Positions 8,677 to 17,215 are shown, counted from the first letter of the stretch. The stretch is 64,000 bases of DNA from an uncultured Christensenella sp. (GCA_910586065.1 CAJUGI010000006.1:49838-113837); one strand, 5' to 3'. The notes: generated from the letters alone by a model not told the origin. A program made the numbers and translations.

Positions 8677-9520
8677 ATTCGGGCCCAGCGGCAACGACGA
8701 AAAATTTTATGCTCAAGGTTTCAAACATTCAGAGCAATCCGCAAAATATTGCAAAGACAAGGGGTTAGACTGTTTTGAATATTCTTTCGGCCGCGGCGTA
8801 ATGATGTCGGAGGGCAAGGCTCGCTCGATAGGCAACGCCTTTAAAGAAGCAGGCGTTGAAATCAGCGTACACGCGCCGTATTTCATCAATTTTGCCAATC
8901 CTTCCGACGAGTCTGCACAAAAATCATACGGTTACGTTTTGGACAGCGCCAGATTCGTGACGCTTATGGGCGGCGAAAGAATAGTCTTCCACCCAGCAGC
9001 GCAAGGCAAAGCTACAAGGGAAGAAGCGGTTGCAAAGTGCGCCGACAGATTGAAAATTCTAAGGGATTTAATTTACGAAAACGGCTATCAGAATTTAAAG
9101 TTCTGTCCCGAAACTATGGGTAAAACGGCGCAAATAGGCACTTTGGAAGAAATAGTCGGTTTTTGCAAAATAGATAATTGTTTTCTTCCTGCAATCGATT
9201 TCGGACATATAAACGCGCGGGAACAAGGCAGTTTAAAGACCGAAAAGGATTATTTAGACAGGCTTTCGTATATGATTGACGAGCTTGGTTACGAACGTGT
9301 AAAACATTTCCACGTGCACTTTTCAAAGATAATGTACGGAGGAAAAGGTGAAATAAAACATCTCACGTTCGAAGATACGGTTTATGGACCGGAATTCGGA
9401 CCTCTCGCTTATGCACTCAAAAAATTAAAGCTGGAACCCTATATCGTAAGCGAATCTGCGGGCACCCAGTCCGCCGACGCGTGCGAGATGAAACGCATTT
9501 ACAATTCTATTGACATATAA
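8669..9520 (+). CDS. AP endonuclease family 2 (endonuclease IV-like TIM barrel)
   Basis: The 283-residue protein has the TIM-barrel layout of endonuclease IV. Probable metal ligands are the His in SVHAPYF, the His in VFHPAA, the Glu in CPETMG, Asp and His in AIDFGHIN, the His residues of KHFHVHFSK, and the Glu in VSESAG. Endonuclease IV cleaves DNA at abasic sites, but the same fold includes sugar isomerases. The canonical HxNDSK motif appears as HVHFSK, so substrate is uncertain. The TTG start at 8669 has GAGG upstream and overlaps the previous gene by 8 bp. The promoter of the next gene lies across its 3' end. Confidence 0.75.
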   Translation: MIKFGPSGNDEKFYAQGFKHSEQSAKYCKDKGLDCFEYSFGRGVMMSEGKARSIGNAFKEAGVEISVHAPYFINFANPSDESAQKSYGYVLDSARFVTLMGGERIVFHPAAQGKATREEAVAKCADRLKILRDLIYENGYQNLKFCPETMGKTAQIGTLEEIVGFCKIDNCFLPAIDFGHINAREQGSLKTEKDYLDRLSYMIDELGYERVKHFHVHFSKIMYGGKGEIKHLTFEDTVYGPEFGPLAYALKKLKLEPYIVSESAGTQSADACEMKRIYNSIDI

Positions 9521-9538
9521 AGAATACTTTGTTAAAAT
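9510..9538 (+). promoter_or_regulatory. promoter of the M24 peptidase gene
   Basis: TTGACA (9510-9515), 17 bp, TAAAAT (9533-9538). The hexamers straddle the stop codon of the preceding gene. The predicted start near 9545 gives a leader of only about 12 nt without a Shine-Dalgarno sequence. Confidence 0.65.
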
Positions 9539-9556
9539 AAATACGGCATTTTAACT

Positions 9557-10606
9557 ATGGCACACACCAACGCACAAAAAATTTTCAAATCGGCCGGAGC
9601 GCAGGCGGTTTTAACAGAACAGCCCGACCTCCGCAAATATATTACGGGTATAGAAACTTCTTTCGGCTACGTTTTAACGACGGAAAAAGGAACCGTTTTT
9701 TATACCGACTCCCGTTATTTAGAGGCGGCTTCGGCGGCATTAAAGGGTAGTGATATAACCGTAAAGCAATTCGTTCCGCCGCTTGAAAATATTTTAAAAA
9801 ACTTAAAAGAAGTGGCTATTCCGCTTTCGCAGACGTATTATCCGCAATACGAGCGCCTTAAGGAAGCGGGGCTTAAAATTATAGACAGTGCCAACGCGTT
9901 TCAGAACGCAATGATAATAAAGCAAGATTATGAGCTTGACTATATCAGGCAGGCATGCAAAATAGCGGATGATGCGTTCACGGCGCTACTTCCCCGCATA
10001 AAAGAGGGTATGAGCGAAAACGACCTCGCCGCCGAGCTTGAATATTTAATGCGCAAATTCGGCGCGAGCGGCACAAGCTTTTCCACGATTGCGGCGTTCG
10101 GAAAAAATTCCAGCGTTCCCCATCACGAAACCGGAACGGACAAGCTCAGGTTCGGAGATATAATTCTCGTTGATTTCGGTTGCAAATTCGGCGGGTATTG
10201 CTCTGACTGCACCCGCACGTTCCTTTTCGGAGACGATAAAAAACACGAAGAGTTCAAAAAAACTTATCAAAGCGTTTTAAATGCGCATATGCTTGTCAAG
10301 GAAAAGACCGTTTGCGGTATGACCGGCGCTCAAAGCGACGCAATCGCCCGCGATTACTTAAAGGAGCGTGGCTTAGATAAATTTTTTACCCACTCTCTGG
10401 GGCACGGAATAGGCGTTAACGTTCACGAACTTCCTATGATTTCCCCCAAAAGTGCCGACGTTCTTAAGAACGGTATGGTCTTTTCGGACGAACCGGGCGT
10501 ATATTTTGAAGGCAATTACGGAATAAGAATAGAGGACACGATTGCGCTTTTAAACGGCAAAATCGAAAGCCTGACAAACACGGACAAAAATCTTTTAATA
10601 CTTTAA
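9557..10606 (+). CDS. Xaa-Pro aminopeptidase-like M24 metallopeptidase
   Basis: The 349-residue protein has a creatinase-like N-terminal domain (about 1-120) and the M24 pita-bread domain with the five expected metal ligands: Asp206, Asp217, His283 (in SLGHGIG), Glu312 (SDEPGVY) and Glu326 (IRIEDT). It probably removes N-terminal residues before proline or acts as a dipeptidase in peptide turnover. Genes of this family often precede efp in Firmicutes, as here (efp begins 36 nt after the stop). No Shine-Dalgarno is seen before the ATG. Confidence 0.9.
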   Translation: MAHTNAQKIFKSAGAQAVLTEQPDLRKYITGIETSFGYVLTTEKGTVFYTDSRYLEAASAALKGSDITVKQFVPPLENILKNLKEVAIPLSQTYYPQYERLKEAGLKIIDSANAFQNAMIIKQDYELDYIRQACKIADDAFTALLPRIKEGMSENDLAAELEYLMRKFGASGTSFSTIAAFGKNSSVPHHETGTDKLRFGDIILVDFGCKFGGYCSDCTRTFLFGDDKKHEEFKKTYQSVLNAHMLVKEKTVCGMTGAQSDAIARDYLKERGLDKFFTHSLGHGIGVNVHELPMISPKSADVLKNGMVFSDEPGVYFEGNYGIRIEDTIALLNGKIESLTNTDKNLLIL

Positions 10607-10642
10607 ATAAAAAATAAACAATCCGCAAAAAGGAGAATTTTT

Positions 10643-11218
10643 ATGGCATCAATATTAGCAGGCGACATCAGAAAGGGCAGCACTTTCGAATATAACGGAA
10701 AGGGTGTTTACACCGTAACCGAATTCCAGCACGTTAAACCCGGCAAAGGCGCGGCTTTTGTAAGAACTACGCTTAAAAACGTAGTAACCGGACAGGTGCT
10801 TTCGGATATAACTTTCAACCCCACGGCAAAGCTTGAAACTGCGCAGGTTGAAACGAGAAAGATGGAATACCTGTATTTCGACGGCGAGTTCTACACTTTT
10901 ATGGACCCCGACAGCTATGAGCAGATAACGTTAAATCACGGACAGGTAGAGGAAGCGTTAAAATACATTAAAGAAAACGACACCGTTACCATCAAGTCGT
11001 TAAACGGCGTGGCTTTCTCGGTTGAACCCGAAAACTTTGTCGAACTCAAAATTACCGAATGCGAACCGGGCGTTAAAGGCAACACCGCCACAAACGCAAT
11101 GAAAAATGCGGTTGTCGAAACGGGCGCAACAATTCAGGTGCCTATGTTCGTTGAAGAGGGTGAAATTATCCGTATCGACACTAGAACCGGCCAGTATATG
11201 TCGCGCGTAGGCAAATAA
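10643..11218 (+). CDS. efp: elongation factor P
   Basis: EF-P relieves ribosome stalling at proline runs. The 191-residue protein begins with the KOW-like domain containing the VKPGKGAAF loop, where Lys35 aligns with the lysine that is modified in other bacteria. Two OB-fold domains follow, ending with the conserved IRIDTRTGQYMSRV. AAGGAGAA precedes the ATG. The stop overlaps the dtd start by 1 base. No EF-P modification gene is visible nearby. Confidence 0.97.
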   Translation: MASILAGDIRKGSTFEYNGKGVYTVTEFQHVKPGKGAAFVRTTLKNVVTGQVLSDITFNPTAKLETAQVETRKMEYLYFDGEFYTFMDPDSYEQITLNHGQVEEALKYIKENDTVTIKSLNGVAFSVEPENFVELKITECEPGVKGNTATNAMKNAVVETGATIQVPMFVEEGEIIRIDTRTGQYMSRVGK

Positions 11219-11655
11219 TGAAAGCCGTAATTCAGCGGGTTGGGCGCACTTGCCTTTCCGTTGACGGAAAATTAATTTCCGAAATTCCTTACGGTCTTGT
11301 AGTTTTTCTCGGCATAAAAGTCGGCGACGATAAAAAACAGGCGGAACAAATCGCCAAAAAGGTTTGCGCCCTCCGCGTTTTCGAAGATAACGACGGCAAA
11401 ATGAATTTGTCCGTTGATGAAGTCGGCGGCGAAATTCTTTTAATATCCCAGTTTACGCTCTACGGCGATTGCTCGCACGGCAACCGCCCTAGCTTTACGC
11501 TTGCAGAACGCCCCGAAAAGGCTCGGCCTCTTTACGAATATGTACGCGGACTTATTTCTGCGTCTGGCATAACAGTAAAATGCGGAGTCTTCGGCGCGGA
11601 TATGAAAATAGAGCAATACAACGACGGACCGGTAACCATTATATACGAAATTTAA
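11218..11655 (+). CDS. dtd: D-aminoacyl-tRNA deacylase
   Basis: Dtd hydrolyses D-amino acids, and glycine, from mischarged tRNAs. The 145-residue protein has the two active-site cross motifs, SQFTLYGD in the middle and the C-terminal NDGPVT, and the expected full length. It is translationally coupled to efp (TAATG overlap). Both act on translation quality. A weak hairpin follows. Confidence 0.95.
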   Translation: MKAVIQRVGRTCLSVDGKLISEIPYGLVVFLGIKVGDDKKQAEQIAKKVCALRVFEDNDGKMNLSVDEVGGEILLISQFTLYGDCSHGNRPSFTLAERPEKARPLYEYVRGLISASGITVKCGVFGADMKIEQYNDGPVTIIYEI

Positions 11656-11659
11656 TTTT

Positions 11660-11687
11660 ACAGGGCGGGCAACCTCGCCCTGTTTCG
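11660..11687 (+). terminator. weak intrinsic terminator after dtd
   Basis: Arms ACAGGGCG and CGCCCTGT flank an 8-nt loop, followed by a short TTTCGTT tract. The next gene begins only 9 nt later, so read-through is likely. Confidence 0.5.
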
Positions 11688-11695
11688 TTAATTAT

Positions 11696-12532
11696 ATGAA
11701 AATAAGTTTTTTAGGAACCGGCGCGGCTGAGGGCGTGCCGGCAATGTTTTGCAACTGTGAATATTGCAAAAAGATAAGGGAACTGGGAGAAAGCGAGTTC
11801 CGCACCCGCTCGCAAGTGTTAATCGACGGGATTTTATCGGTAGATTTCCCTCCCGAAGCTTACGCGCATTCGCTTAAACACAATTATAACTTTACTGATT
11901 TAAAATATCTGCTCGTTACCCATTCGCATATGGACCATTTTTACGCGCACGACTTCATTCTGCGCGGCTACAAATATGCCGAAGTCAAAACGCCAGTGCT
12001 TGAAATTTACGGCAATGGGGAAGTTTTAAAAGTCTTTTCCGAGTGTACGAGAAGAGAAATGAAACCAACCGTCGCCCCAAACGTAGTGCTGCACAAAATT
12101 GCGCCGTATCGGGTGTTTAACGTCGGCGAGTACAAAGTGATGACAGTCGCAGCCCAACATTCCCAAGAGGAAACGTGCCTGCTGTTTTACATTGAGCGTA
12201 ACGGCAGGGGCTATCTTCATTTGTACGATACGGGCAGAGTGGAAGATAAAGCTTTTGAATTCCTCGCCAAAAACGGAGCAAAAGCAAATCTGGTTGCAAT
12301 CGACTGCACTTTTTTGGAGTATACAGCGGGTGAAAAGTCGCGGCATATGGGTATAGAGGACGATATGACGATGAAAGAAAAGCTTTTAAATGCGGGTGTA
12401 ATCGATAAAACAACGCAAATTGTAATTACTCACTTTTCCCACAACGGCAACCCCACGCGCGCCCATACGCAACAGATAGCGCAAAAATATAACGTTACCG
12501 CCGCTTATGACGGATACGAAACGGAAATATAA
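11696..12532 (+). CDS. PhnP-like metallo-beta-lactamase-fold phosphodiesterase
   Basis: The 278-residue protein begins with SFLGTGAAEGVPA, then a Cys pair (CNCEYC) and TRSQ, as in PhnP and relatives. The metal motif THSHMDH carries His76, His78, Asp80 and His81. A late ITHFSHNG supplies another metal ligand. PhnP acts on cyclic phosphodiesters; no phn genes are present here, so the substrate is unknown. It overlaps the next gene by 1 base. Confidence 0.85.
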   Translation: MKISFLGTGAAEGVPAMFCNCEYCKKIRELGESEFRTRSQVLIDGILSVDFPPEAYAHSLKHNYNFTDLKYLLVTHSHMDHFYAHDFILRGYKYAEVKTPVLEIYGNGEVLKVFSECTRREMKPTVAPNVVLHKIAPYRVFNVGEYKVMTVAAQHSQEETCLLFYIERNGRGYLHLYDTGRVEDKAFEFLAKNGAKANLVAIDCTFLEYTAGEKSRHMGIEDDMTMKEKLLNAGVIDKTTQIVITHFSHNGNPTRAHTQQIAQKYNVTAAYDGYETEI

Positions 12533-13089
12533 TGAATTTTTTCAAACATTTGTCAACTGTAACCCGCCACCGTCGTACCGTGCGCAAATTGTGTTTTAAG
12601 TGCGGTTTAATAAGGCAGGGATTAGCTCACGACTTATCAAAATTCAGCCCGGCTGAATTTTGGGCGGGTGTAAAATATTATCAGGGCAACCGCAGTCCTC
12701 AGGCAAAGGAAAGGGAGGTAATCGGTTATTCCGCCGCATGGCTTCACCATAAAGGCAAAAACAAGCATCATTTCGAATACTGGACGGATTATATAAACGG
12801 TGAAAAGGTATATATAGAAATGCCCGCAAAATACCTTGCCGAAATGATTTGCGACAGAATTGCCGCCTCAAAAACGTATTTAAAGGATAAATACGACAAA
12901 TCTTTCCCCTTAAAATACCTTGAAGAACGAACCGATAAGGAAGGAATGAATCCCGAAACGTTAAACTCTCTCCGCCGTTTCTTAACAATATTAAAAGAAG
13001 ACGGCGAAGACGAAATGTTTAAACAGCTGAAAAATTTCGTTGAAGAAAACAAAAACCGCAACAAAAAAGCGCGCAAAACAAAATTATGA
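12532..13089 (+). CDS. DUF5662 family protein
   Basis: A 185-residue soluble protein matching DUF5662, recognised by GLIRQGLAHDLSKFSPAEFW followed by KYYQGNRSP and HHKGKNKHHFEYW. The many conserved His, Asp and Trp residues resemble HD-type phosphohydrolases, but no activity can be assigned. The C-terminus is a Lys/Arg/Asn-rich tail. It overlaps the preceding gene by 1 base and the following interrupted gene by 4 bp, so the three form one unit. Confidence 0.75.
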   Translation: MNFFKHLSTVTRHRRTVRKLCFKCGLIRQGLAHDLSKFSPAEFWAGVKYYQGNRSPQAKEREVIGYSAAWLHHKGKNKHHFEYWTDYINGEKVYIEMPAKYLAEMICDRIAASKTYLKDKYDKSFPLKYLEERTDKEGMNPETLNSLRRFLTILKEDGEDEMFKQLKNFVEENKNRNKKARKTKL

Positions 13090-13499
13090 CTGAATTTTTT
13101 GATTTAACAGCGGCAACCCCGCCCGCAATTCCCTCCCCGCACGACTGCGTAATAAGCAACATAGAAATAAACGAAGATTTTTTGACCTTTTACTTTTAAG
13201 ACGAAATCTTTCGTCGCGATTCGGTTAAATTTCTTCACCCGAACGCAAAATCACTCGTTATCCGTATTCACCTTTCCGACCCGCTGTTTTTTACATATAA
13301 ACATAAATTCAACAGGTTAAACGGAAAAGATAAATACGTTGCAATTAAAAGCTCCGAATTAAAAGTCTTATCGAAGCACGGCTTTGAATATCTCTATAAC
13401 TACGTCGGCTGCGGCTCTTTAATCATAAAATTATGGCAAAATGGCTGCATTTTGTTGGATATCACCGCCGATTATATCGAATTTGCATGGATAGAATAA
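13086..13499 (+). pseudogene. conserved-looking gene interrupted by one in-frame TAA
   Basis: The ATG at 13086 overlaps the DUF5662 stop. The frame encodes 37 residues ending LTFYF, then TAA at 13197-13199, then continues without any other stop for 99 residues (DEIFRRDSVKFLHPNAK... ending ITADYIEFAWIE) to TAA at 13497. The downstream part has no good start of its own and reads like folded protein sequence. The simplest reading is a recent nonsense mutation; one base change (for example GAA or CAA to TAA) would restore 137 codons. I do not recognise the family. Confidence 0.7.
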
Positions 13500-13504
13500 A
13501 AAAG

Positions 13505-13535
13505 TGCCGTCCGCGGAAATTTTCCGCGGACGGCA
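13505..13535 (-). terminator. intrinsic terminator of the ferritin-like gene
   Basis: A 13-15-bp inverted repeat (TGCCGTCCGCGGA with TCCGCGGACGGCA) is followed on the minus strand by CTTTTTTATT. It lies directly after the stop of the minus-strand gene. Confidence 0.85.
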
Positions 13536-13564
13536 TCTGTCATTTTGAGCTAAGCCTAAAATTC

Positions 13565-14815
13565 TTACTTCGTTCTTGCAACCTTAACGTTGTCCTGCTT
13601 TCTGTTTCTCAGCTCCTTTACGGGGTGTTCGCTGTCCTGATAGCGGTAATCCTCGCCCAGCCTTTCAATCGCCTTTTCGATAACGAGGTGCGAAGGATTT
13701 CTGTCCGGCGTTCCCATATACTTCTGATAATCGAAATACCTGTGGTCGTCCGGTATCTTTTTAATATCTTTGTAACTGTCAATCTTAACCGTGTTATCGG
13801 CGGTTAAATTAATCGTTTCCGCCAGGACTTTGCGTATATAATCCTTGTTGCCGCCAAGCTTTAAAAGCTGCGGGAATTCTCCCGAACCGCAAACCTGTTC
13901 AAAAGTCTTGTTTTCGTATTTTTTCAAGAGCTTCGCCGCCGTTTTAAGGTGCGAAACTTCCATTTTATAGTGCTCGCTCCAAATCTTTTTAATACTTTCG
14001 TCGCTTTCGTCCTGCATAGCGGAATAATACAGCCAGCACTCGCAATATTCGTGCATAACCCACATCTCCAGCCAGGTCATATTGGGGTCTTTAAGGCTTT
14101 CGTATTGCGAAACATGCGCCTCTTCAATCATAGCGATTTCAGCGTAAAGCTTTCTGCCCAGGTCGTTTTTATACCATTGAGCGATGTTCATATAATAATT
14201 CATCGTCTGTTGTTCGGCGGCGGTTATTGTGCTTGCAACCAGCTTTGAATAAAGACTCGCCTTTTCTGCGTTCATGGGTTTTTTAACGTCGTCCGCAGGG
14301 TAGCGGTGTTCGGCGACGGTGGGTCTGCCGGGCATAATTTCGGTGTATTTGCCCACAAGTTTTGCCGCATCTTCGCCTTTGTCCATCATTAAAAGGTTAG
14401 CAAAGCGGTAAAGGTGGTCGAAGTCCTCCAAAAGCGCAAAATTCAACGCCTTGATATTCGTTTCGTCCGTTTCATGCCTTGCAAGCACAGCGGTCAAATC
14501 GATTGCAAGCTGTTCATAAGCAACGGTCGTTTCCAGAATACTTTCGTTAATGGGTTTAAGACAGCTTATGCGCTTTTGCTGTTGTTGTTCCTGGCGGCGC
14601 ACAACGGCAAGCGCCGCGCAAATTTCCGGTTCGTTGCAGTGCCTTGCAAACTGGTGCATGAACCATGCAGACTCGAATTCCGTGCCGTTCATAAGAATAA
14701 CGCGCGTTTTGGTGTAGGGGGAAGTCTTTTCCTTGTTATAGCTTTTCGGATACATTTTTTTCAGCGGTAAAAAGTTGTTTTCAAGAGATTTGCATTTTTC
14801 TTTAATCGGGTTCAT
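13565..14815 (-). CDS. large ferritin-like (diiron-type) protein of unknown function
   Basis: A 416-residue soluble protein with two helical segments that look like ferritin-type four-helix bundles. The region around residues 50-170 contains WFMHQFARHCNEPE and LLEDFDHLYRFANLL. The region around 195-300 contains AEQQTMNYYM, EIAMIEEAHVSQYESL, MHEYCECWLYY and HYKMEVSHLKTAAK. Glu and His spaced as ExxH within these helices could bind two metals. The start at 14815 is preceded by GCGGAGGA. Role unknown; iron or peroxide chemistry would fit the other rubrerythrins in the window. Confidence 0.6.
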   Translation of the reverse strand: MNPIKEKCKSLENNFLPLKKMYPKSYNKEKTSPYTKTRVILMNGTEFESAWFMHQFARHCNEPEICAALAVVRRQEQQQQKRISCLKPINESILETTVAYEQLAIDLTAVLARHETDETNIKALNFALLEDFDHLYRFANLLMMDKGEDAAKLVGKYTEIMPGRPTVAEHRYPADDVKKPMNAEKASLYSKLVASTITAAEQQTMNYYMNIAQWYKNDLGRKLYAEIAMIEEAHVSQYESLKDPNMTWLEMWVMHEYCECWLYYSAMQDESDESIKKIWSEHYKMEVSHLKTAAKLLKKYENKTFEQVCGSGEFPQLLKLGGNKDYIRKVLAETINLTADNTVKIDSYKDIKKIPDDHRYFDYQKYMGTPDRNPSHLVIEKAIERLGEDYRYQDSEHPVKELRNRKQDNVKVARTK

Positions 14816-14950
14816 AAAAAGTCCTCCGCAAAGGTTTTTTCCCTTTTGCAAAGAATTTAATCACAGCTCCGCAAAAATTTACCGTTTCGTCATTCTGCGC
14901 GTCTAAATGCAAAGCGTCCTGCGTTCGCGCGAACCCTGCCGGTTATCCGC

Positions 14951-14979
14951 AAAAAAAGCACCCCGCTATTCGCGGGGTG
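14951..14979 (-). terminator. intrinsic terminator of tRNA-Gly
   Basis: On the minus strand CACCCCGC pairs with GCGGGGTG around a 5-nt loop, followed by CTTTTTTT. It begins 7 nt after the encoded CCA end of the tRNA. Confidence 0.9.
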
Positions 14980-14985
14980 ACAAAG

Positions 14986-15060
14986 TGGAGCAGGTGACGG
15001 GAGTCGGACCCGCCGAAACCAGCTTGGGAAGCTGGCGCCATACCGATAGGCGACACCTGC
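14986..15060 (-). tRNA. tRNA-Gly (anticodon CCC), CCA encoded
   Basis: A 75-nt cloverleaf with a 7-bp acceptor stem (GCAGGTG/CACCTGC), U73 and an encoded CCA. The anticodon stem CCAGC/GCTGG carries the loop TTCCCAA, giving anticodon CCC at complement 15026-15028, reading GGG. The T-loop is TCCGACT, so position 55 is C instead of the near-universal U. A promoter lies upstream and a strong terminator downstream, so it is transcribed as a single tRNA. Confidence 0.92.
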
Positions 15061-15076
15061 AAAAAATTTCACACAA

Positions 15077-15105
15077 AATATACCATATTTTAAAGCCGAA
15101 GTCAA
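15077..15105 (-). promoter_or_regulatory. promoter of tRNA-Gly
   Basis: On the minus strand TTGACT (15105-15100), 17 bp, TATATT (15082-15077). Transcription would begin about 10 nt before the mature tRNA 5' end. Confidence 0.65.
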
Positions 15106-15124
15106 ATTTTTGTGCCGACAATTA

Positions 15125-15153
15125 TTGAAAATGATTTCAATTTATGATATTAT
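15125..15153 (+). promoter_or_regulatory. promoter of the DUF1538-PII operon, with palindrome over the -35
   Basis: TTGAAA (15125-15130), 17 bp, TATTAT (15148-15153), with TG at the extended -10 position. The -35 is one arm of the inverted repeat TTGAAA-ATGA-TTTCAA (15125-15140), a possible operator. Predicted leader about 47 nt. Confidence 0.55.
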
Positions 15154-15206
15154 AATTATATTAGGTCAAAATTTCGGCAAACGGCTAAGAGTAGGGCGTA
15201 ATATAA

Positions 15207-16733
15207 ATGGCAAAAATATTATTTTCAAAACTAAAAGAAGCGTTAATTTCGGTGTTGCCCGTTACGGCGATAGTCTTAATAATATCTTTCACTCCGCTCG
15301 TGGATTTATCGGTAACCGAAACCGTCGCGTTCGCCGTATCCGCGGTTTTTCTGATTTTGGGCATCGGTCTTTTTAATCTCGGCGCAGACCTTGCTATGAC
15401 GCCCATGGGCGAACACGTCGGTACGGGACTTACTAAGTCGAAAAAGGTTTCAGTACTCTTAATAGTTTGTTTTATAATGGGTGTGTTAATCACCGTTGCA
15501 GAACCCGATTTATCCGTCCTTGCCGGTCAGGTTTCCGCAGTTATCAACAGCACCGTCTTAATTGCAACCGTAGGAGCGGGCGTGGGGATTTTCCTTGTGT
15601 TGGCGATTATTAAAATAATCTTTCATAAGGATTTATCAACGCTGTTGATGTTCTTTTATATGCTTCTGTTTGCTCTCTGCGCAATTTTAATGGAAGAACA
15701 CGCAGATTTTCTGGCGCTTGCATTTGATTCTGGCGGCGTAACGACAGGTCCTATAACGGTTCCCTTTATAATGGCTTTGGGCGTGGGCATTTCCTCTACG
15801 ATAGGCGGCAGAAACGCCAACGAAAACAGCTTTGGCTTGATTGCTCTCTGTTCAATAGGTCCTATGCTTGCAGTTATGGTGCTTGCGTTCTCTTCCGGCG
15901 GTTCGCCTGTTTATGAGCTTGCGGATTACTCTGTTGAAGCCACTCTCGGCTCTTTCGGTCACGTAACTTTACGCGTCGTGTTGGATGTGGCAAAAGCGTT
16001 GGGGCTTGTCGTCGTATTCTTTTTAATTTTACAGTTCACGGTTTTAAAACTTCCCAAAAGAAATCTGCTTAAAATCGGCATAGGCATAGGCTACACATTT
16101 TTCGGGCTTGTAATTTTCCTTATCGCCGTAGAAGTCGGTTTTATGCCCATAGGCTTTAAACTCGGGAAACAGATTGCGGAATTCAATCAACCCGTACTTG
16201 TCGTTTTCGGACTCGTTCTCGGTATGGTAGTCGTACTGGCGGAACCGGCGGTTCACGTGCTGAACAAACAGGTTGAACAAATTACGGGCGGCGGAGTTAA
16301 AAAGATTGAAATGGTAATCGCTCTTTCCGCGGCGGTCGGTATTTCTATTGCGCTTTCTTTAATACGCATAATCTTTAAATTCTCGCTTTTGTATTATCTT
16401 ATACCGGGCTATATTATTTCTTTGGGGCTTTCGTTCTTTGTCCCCAAAATTTATACGGCAATTGCGTTCGACTCGGGCGGAGTAGCCAGCGGACCTCTTA
16501 CGTCCAGTTTCATTCTGCCGCTTGCAATAGGCGCATGCTACGCTCTCGGCGGCAGTTCAACGGCAAATATTTTAACCGATGCTTTCGGCGTCGTCGCGAT
16601 GGTTGCAATGACGCCGCTGATAACGATTCAGGCGCTTGGTTTCAAAGCGGTTATGTCCAGAAAAGTCCGCAACAAAGCAATGCTCAAACGCATCATTTCC
16701 GCGGACGACGAACAAATTATTTACTTTAAATAG
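15207..16733 (+). CDS. DUF1538 family polytopic membrane protein
   Basis: A 508-residue, very hydrophobic protein with roughly 12 or more membrane segments and an internal duplication. AFDSGGVTTGPITVPFI at about 172-188 recurs as AFDSGGVASGPLTSSFI at about 419-435. NLGADLAMTPMGEHVG near residue 58 recurs in diverged form near 305 (AVEVGFMPIGFKLG). This fits DUF1538, a family of predicted transporters or channels of unknown substrate. Two PII-like genes follow immediately, so ligand-dependent gating by PII is the natural hypothesis, by analogy with AmtB-GlnK. The ribosome binding site is weak (TAGGGCG). Confidence 0.85.
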   Translation: MAKILFSKLKEALISVLPVTAIVLIISFTPLVDLSVTETVAFAVSAVFLILGIGLFNLGADLAMTPMGEHVGTGLTKSKKVSVLLIVCFIMGVLITVAEPDLSVLAGQVSAVINSTVLIATVGAGVGIFLVLAIIKIIFHKDLSTLLMFFYMLLFALCAILMEEHADFLALAFDSGGVTTGPITVPFIMALGVGISSTIGGRNANENSFGLIALCSIGPMLAVMVLAFSSGGSPVYELADYSVEATLGSFGHVTLRVVLDVAKALGLVVVFFLILQFTVLKLPKRNLLKIGIGIGYTFFGLVIFLIAVEVGFMPIGFKLGKQIAEFNQPVLVVFGLVLGMVVVLAEPAVHVLNKQVEQITGGGVKKIEMVIALSAAVGISIALSLIRIIFKFSLLYYLIPGYIISLGLSFFVPKIYTAIAFDSGGVASGPLTSSFILPLAIGACYALGGSSTANILTDAFGVVAMVAMTPLITIQALGFKAVMSRKVRNKAMLKRIISADDEQIIYFK

Positions 16734-16741
16734 GAGTTTCT

Positions 16742-17215
16742 ATGGCTGAAAACAAGGAGCGGAAATCCGCAGGCAAAATAGCGGCTGCCGCAAAAAAAGC
16801 AACTCAAAAAGTAAACAAAAATATATCCGTCCGCAGAAAAAATACTGCGGCTAACACAGTTACTTCCAATAAATTAAAGCTGCTTATAACGGTGGTGGGA
16901 AGAAACAAAACTGAGTATTTTCTCGACTTAATACAGTCGTTCGACGTAAATATGCAAATCGTCGCTCTTGCGCAGGGCACGGCCGACGCAAAAACGCTTA
17001 GTTTTCTGGGACTTTCCGATACGGATAAAAGCGTTATATTCAGCGTGATTCAGGAAAGTAAAATTTCAGACGCAACACACGTCTTGGGTGAAAAGTTCAA
17101 AACCATAAAGGACGGCAAAGGCATAGCTTTCACGGTGCCGTTAACCAGCGTCATCGGCAAGCTCATATTCGGTTTTTTAAGCAATAATAAAACGGTTGTC
17201 AAGGAGGTAAAATAA
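16742..17215 (+). CDS. PII-like protein 1 (partner of DUF1538), with basic N-terminal extension
   Basis: A 157-residue protein. The first ~43 residues are Lys/Ala/Asn-rich and probably unstructured. The rest (from LKLLITVVGRNKTEYFLDL to the end) has the ferredoxin-like beta-alpha-beta order of a PII domain, with DGKGIAFTVPLTSVIG standing where the B-loop region lies. The sequence is more diverged than its neighbour. It starts 8 nt after the DUF1538 stop with a GGAG upstream, and overlaps the next gene by 1 base. A hetero-oligomer with the neighbour is possible but not shown. Confidence 0.65.
   Translation: MAENKERKSAGKIAAAAKKATQKVNKNISVRRKNTAANTVTSNKLKLLITVVGRNKTEYFLDLIQSFDVNMQIVALAQGTADAKTLSFLGLSDTDKSVIFSVIQESKISDATHVLGEKFKTIKDGKGIAFTVPLTSVIGKLIFGFLSNNKTVVKEVK

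Noticed and set aside
8063..8728. Minus-strand frames opposite the acidic RibF tail
   Set aside because: Glu-rich codons on one strand automatically give Leu/Phe/Ser-rich open frames on the other; no start signal supports them.
13197..13199. Stop codon reassignment or programmed read-through at TAA
   Set aside because: TAA terminates most genes in this window, and no read-through signal is visible; nonsense mutation is simpler.
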